This document shows, piece after piece, positions 14,007 to 14,581 of a DNA stretch of 14,581 nt (the first letter of the stretch is position 1; each line of letters opens with the position of its first letter). The notes under the pieces were generated by a model. The model searched no databases. It was not told the DNA's origin and worked only from the letters and a program-made list of their open reading frames with translations. The translations under genes were made by a program, and so were the position numbers. The stretch is from the NCBI GenBank assembly GCA_003486705.1, contig DNGE01000059.1:15437-30017 (forward strand). The letters run 5' to 3'. The stretch comes from Bacillota bacterium (GTDB lineage: Bacteria > Bacillota_I > Bacilli_A > MOL361 > Turicibacteraceae).

Positions 14007-14581
14007 TTAGTCTTCCATATCGAAATGTTCAATTGCACTCTTTTTTTGCATGGGTTTTGAATCGCCGTGCTTCACGAGTGTCATGGTAATAAATGCGATG
14101 ATGCTAAAGAGGGCCGCGTATGGAAACAGGGTGCGGTATGAGATGTGTTGTAACAATAGCCCTGACAAAATTGGGGTAATAATTTGGGCGCTCATCGATG
14201 AGGTATAGTATAAGCCCGTGTATTTTCCAATGTCGCTGCCTTTGCTCATTTCTACAACCATTGGTAAGGAGTTGACACTAATAGCGGCCCACCCGATTCC
14301 AATTAAGGCAAATGCCACATTGATCAAGGGATGATATGTCGTAAACATAAAGGCGGCGATATAGCTTAGGGTCATTAATACAATCCCACTCAGTATTGTT
14401 TTCTTTCTACCGATGTTACTTGAAATGGCGCCAATTGGTATATAGCTCAAGATAGCAAATACAGTCGCTACCATTAAACAATTTGCAAACGCGCCACCTT
14501 CTAATTTCCACACGGTCACGGCATAACGTGAAAAGGCGGTTGTCACGGCATTGTACGCCATAAACCATAAAAAAATCGACA
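14007..14581 (-). CDS. MFS transporter, SLC45-like, partial (C-terminal part only)
   Basis: The frame stays open through the right window edge, so an internal Met at 14561 is not the true start; the visible part is the last 191 or so codons. It shows about six membrane segments. Residues from FLWFMAYNAVTTAFSRYA onward, the SSNIGRKK loop after the second visible helix, and the SVNSLPMVVE block resemble bacterial relatives of the SLC45/glycoside-type sugar transporters. It is the first gene of a probable two-gene unit with the GDPD enzyme 17 bases downstream. A sugar or glycoside substrate is a family-level guess; nothing in the visible half decides it. Confidence 0.8.
   Translation of the reverse strand, partial: SIFLWFMAYNAVTTAFSRYAVTVWKLEGGAFANCLMVATVFAILSYIPIGAISSNIGRKKTILSGIVLMTLSYIAAFMFTTYHPLINVAFALIGIGWAAISVNSLPMVVEMSKGSDIGKYTGLYYTSSMSAQIITPILSGLLLQHISYRTLFPYAALFSIIAFITMTLVKHGDSKPMQKKSAIEHFDMED

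Noticed and set aside
14561..14561. Met at 14561 as the start of the last MFS gene
   Set aside because: The frame stays open to the window edge with helix-like sequence before it, and no ribosome-binding site precedes this Met; the gene is truncated by the window.
1..14581. Mobile element, prophage, CRISPR array, toxin-antitoxin or defence system
   Set aside because: No transposase, integrase, direct-repeat array or recognisable defence gene is visible on either strand.

Overview
The window is about 14.6 kb of AT-rich DNA with tight ribosome-binding sites and many intrinsic terminators. It reads as the chromosome of a low-GC Firmicute. A gut-associated Turicibacter/Erysipelotrichia-like organism is my guess, based on codon style and gene content only. 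I see no rRNA, tRNA, CRISPR array, insertion sequence or phage gene.

Layout. Left flank (1-3400): a nucleoside hydrolase on the + strand, a tandem HD/HD-GYP signalling protein on the - strand, and a small DUF1904 tautomerase-like protein on the - strand. Core (3401-11950): five genes on the - strand and one on the + strand that look like one functional unit. These are a YdiN/YdiM-like MFS transporter, a glutamate-transporter-fold (DAACS) symporter, an aroD-aroE (YdiB-type) operon, a divergent LysR-type regulator on the + strand, and a 664-residue Old Yellow Enzyme/FeS/FAD reductase. Right flank (11951-14581): an iron-sulfur flavoprotein, a membrane-anchored glycerophosphodiesterase, and the C-terminal part of a second MFS transporter cut by the window edge.

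How the core works together. AroE is of the YdiB quinate/shikimate dehydrogenase type and AroD is a complete type I 3-dehydroquinate dehydratase. With the YdiN-like carrier this matches the gene set of the E. coli ydiN-ydiB-aroD neighbourhood and points to uptake and interconversion of quinate and shikimate. No dehydroshikimate dehydratase is present, so the aromatising route to protocatechuate is not encoded here. An enoate-reductase-like flavoenzyme is present instead, which suggests (inference) a reductive, anaerobic fate for the enoate ring acid.

Main finding. Four - strand promoters (MFS, symporter, aroD-aroE, OYE reductase) each carry the same 21-bp dyad, WYGATAG-N7-YTATCAA-like in the direction of transcription. 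Its nearer edge lies 41-42 bp upstream of the -10 hexamer, which centres it at about -64/-65, the classic LysR-type activator position. The aroD copy also sits over the divergent lysR promoter. This defines a five-promoter-unit regulon from sequence alone and draws the DAACS symporter and the OYE reductase into the shikimate/quinate system. The symporter has lost the Arg that binds acidic side chains in this family, so its substrate is probably not glutamate or aspartate.
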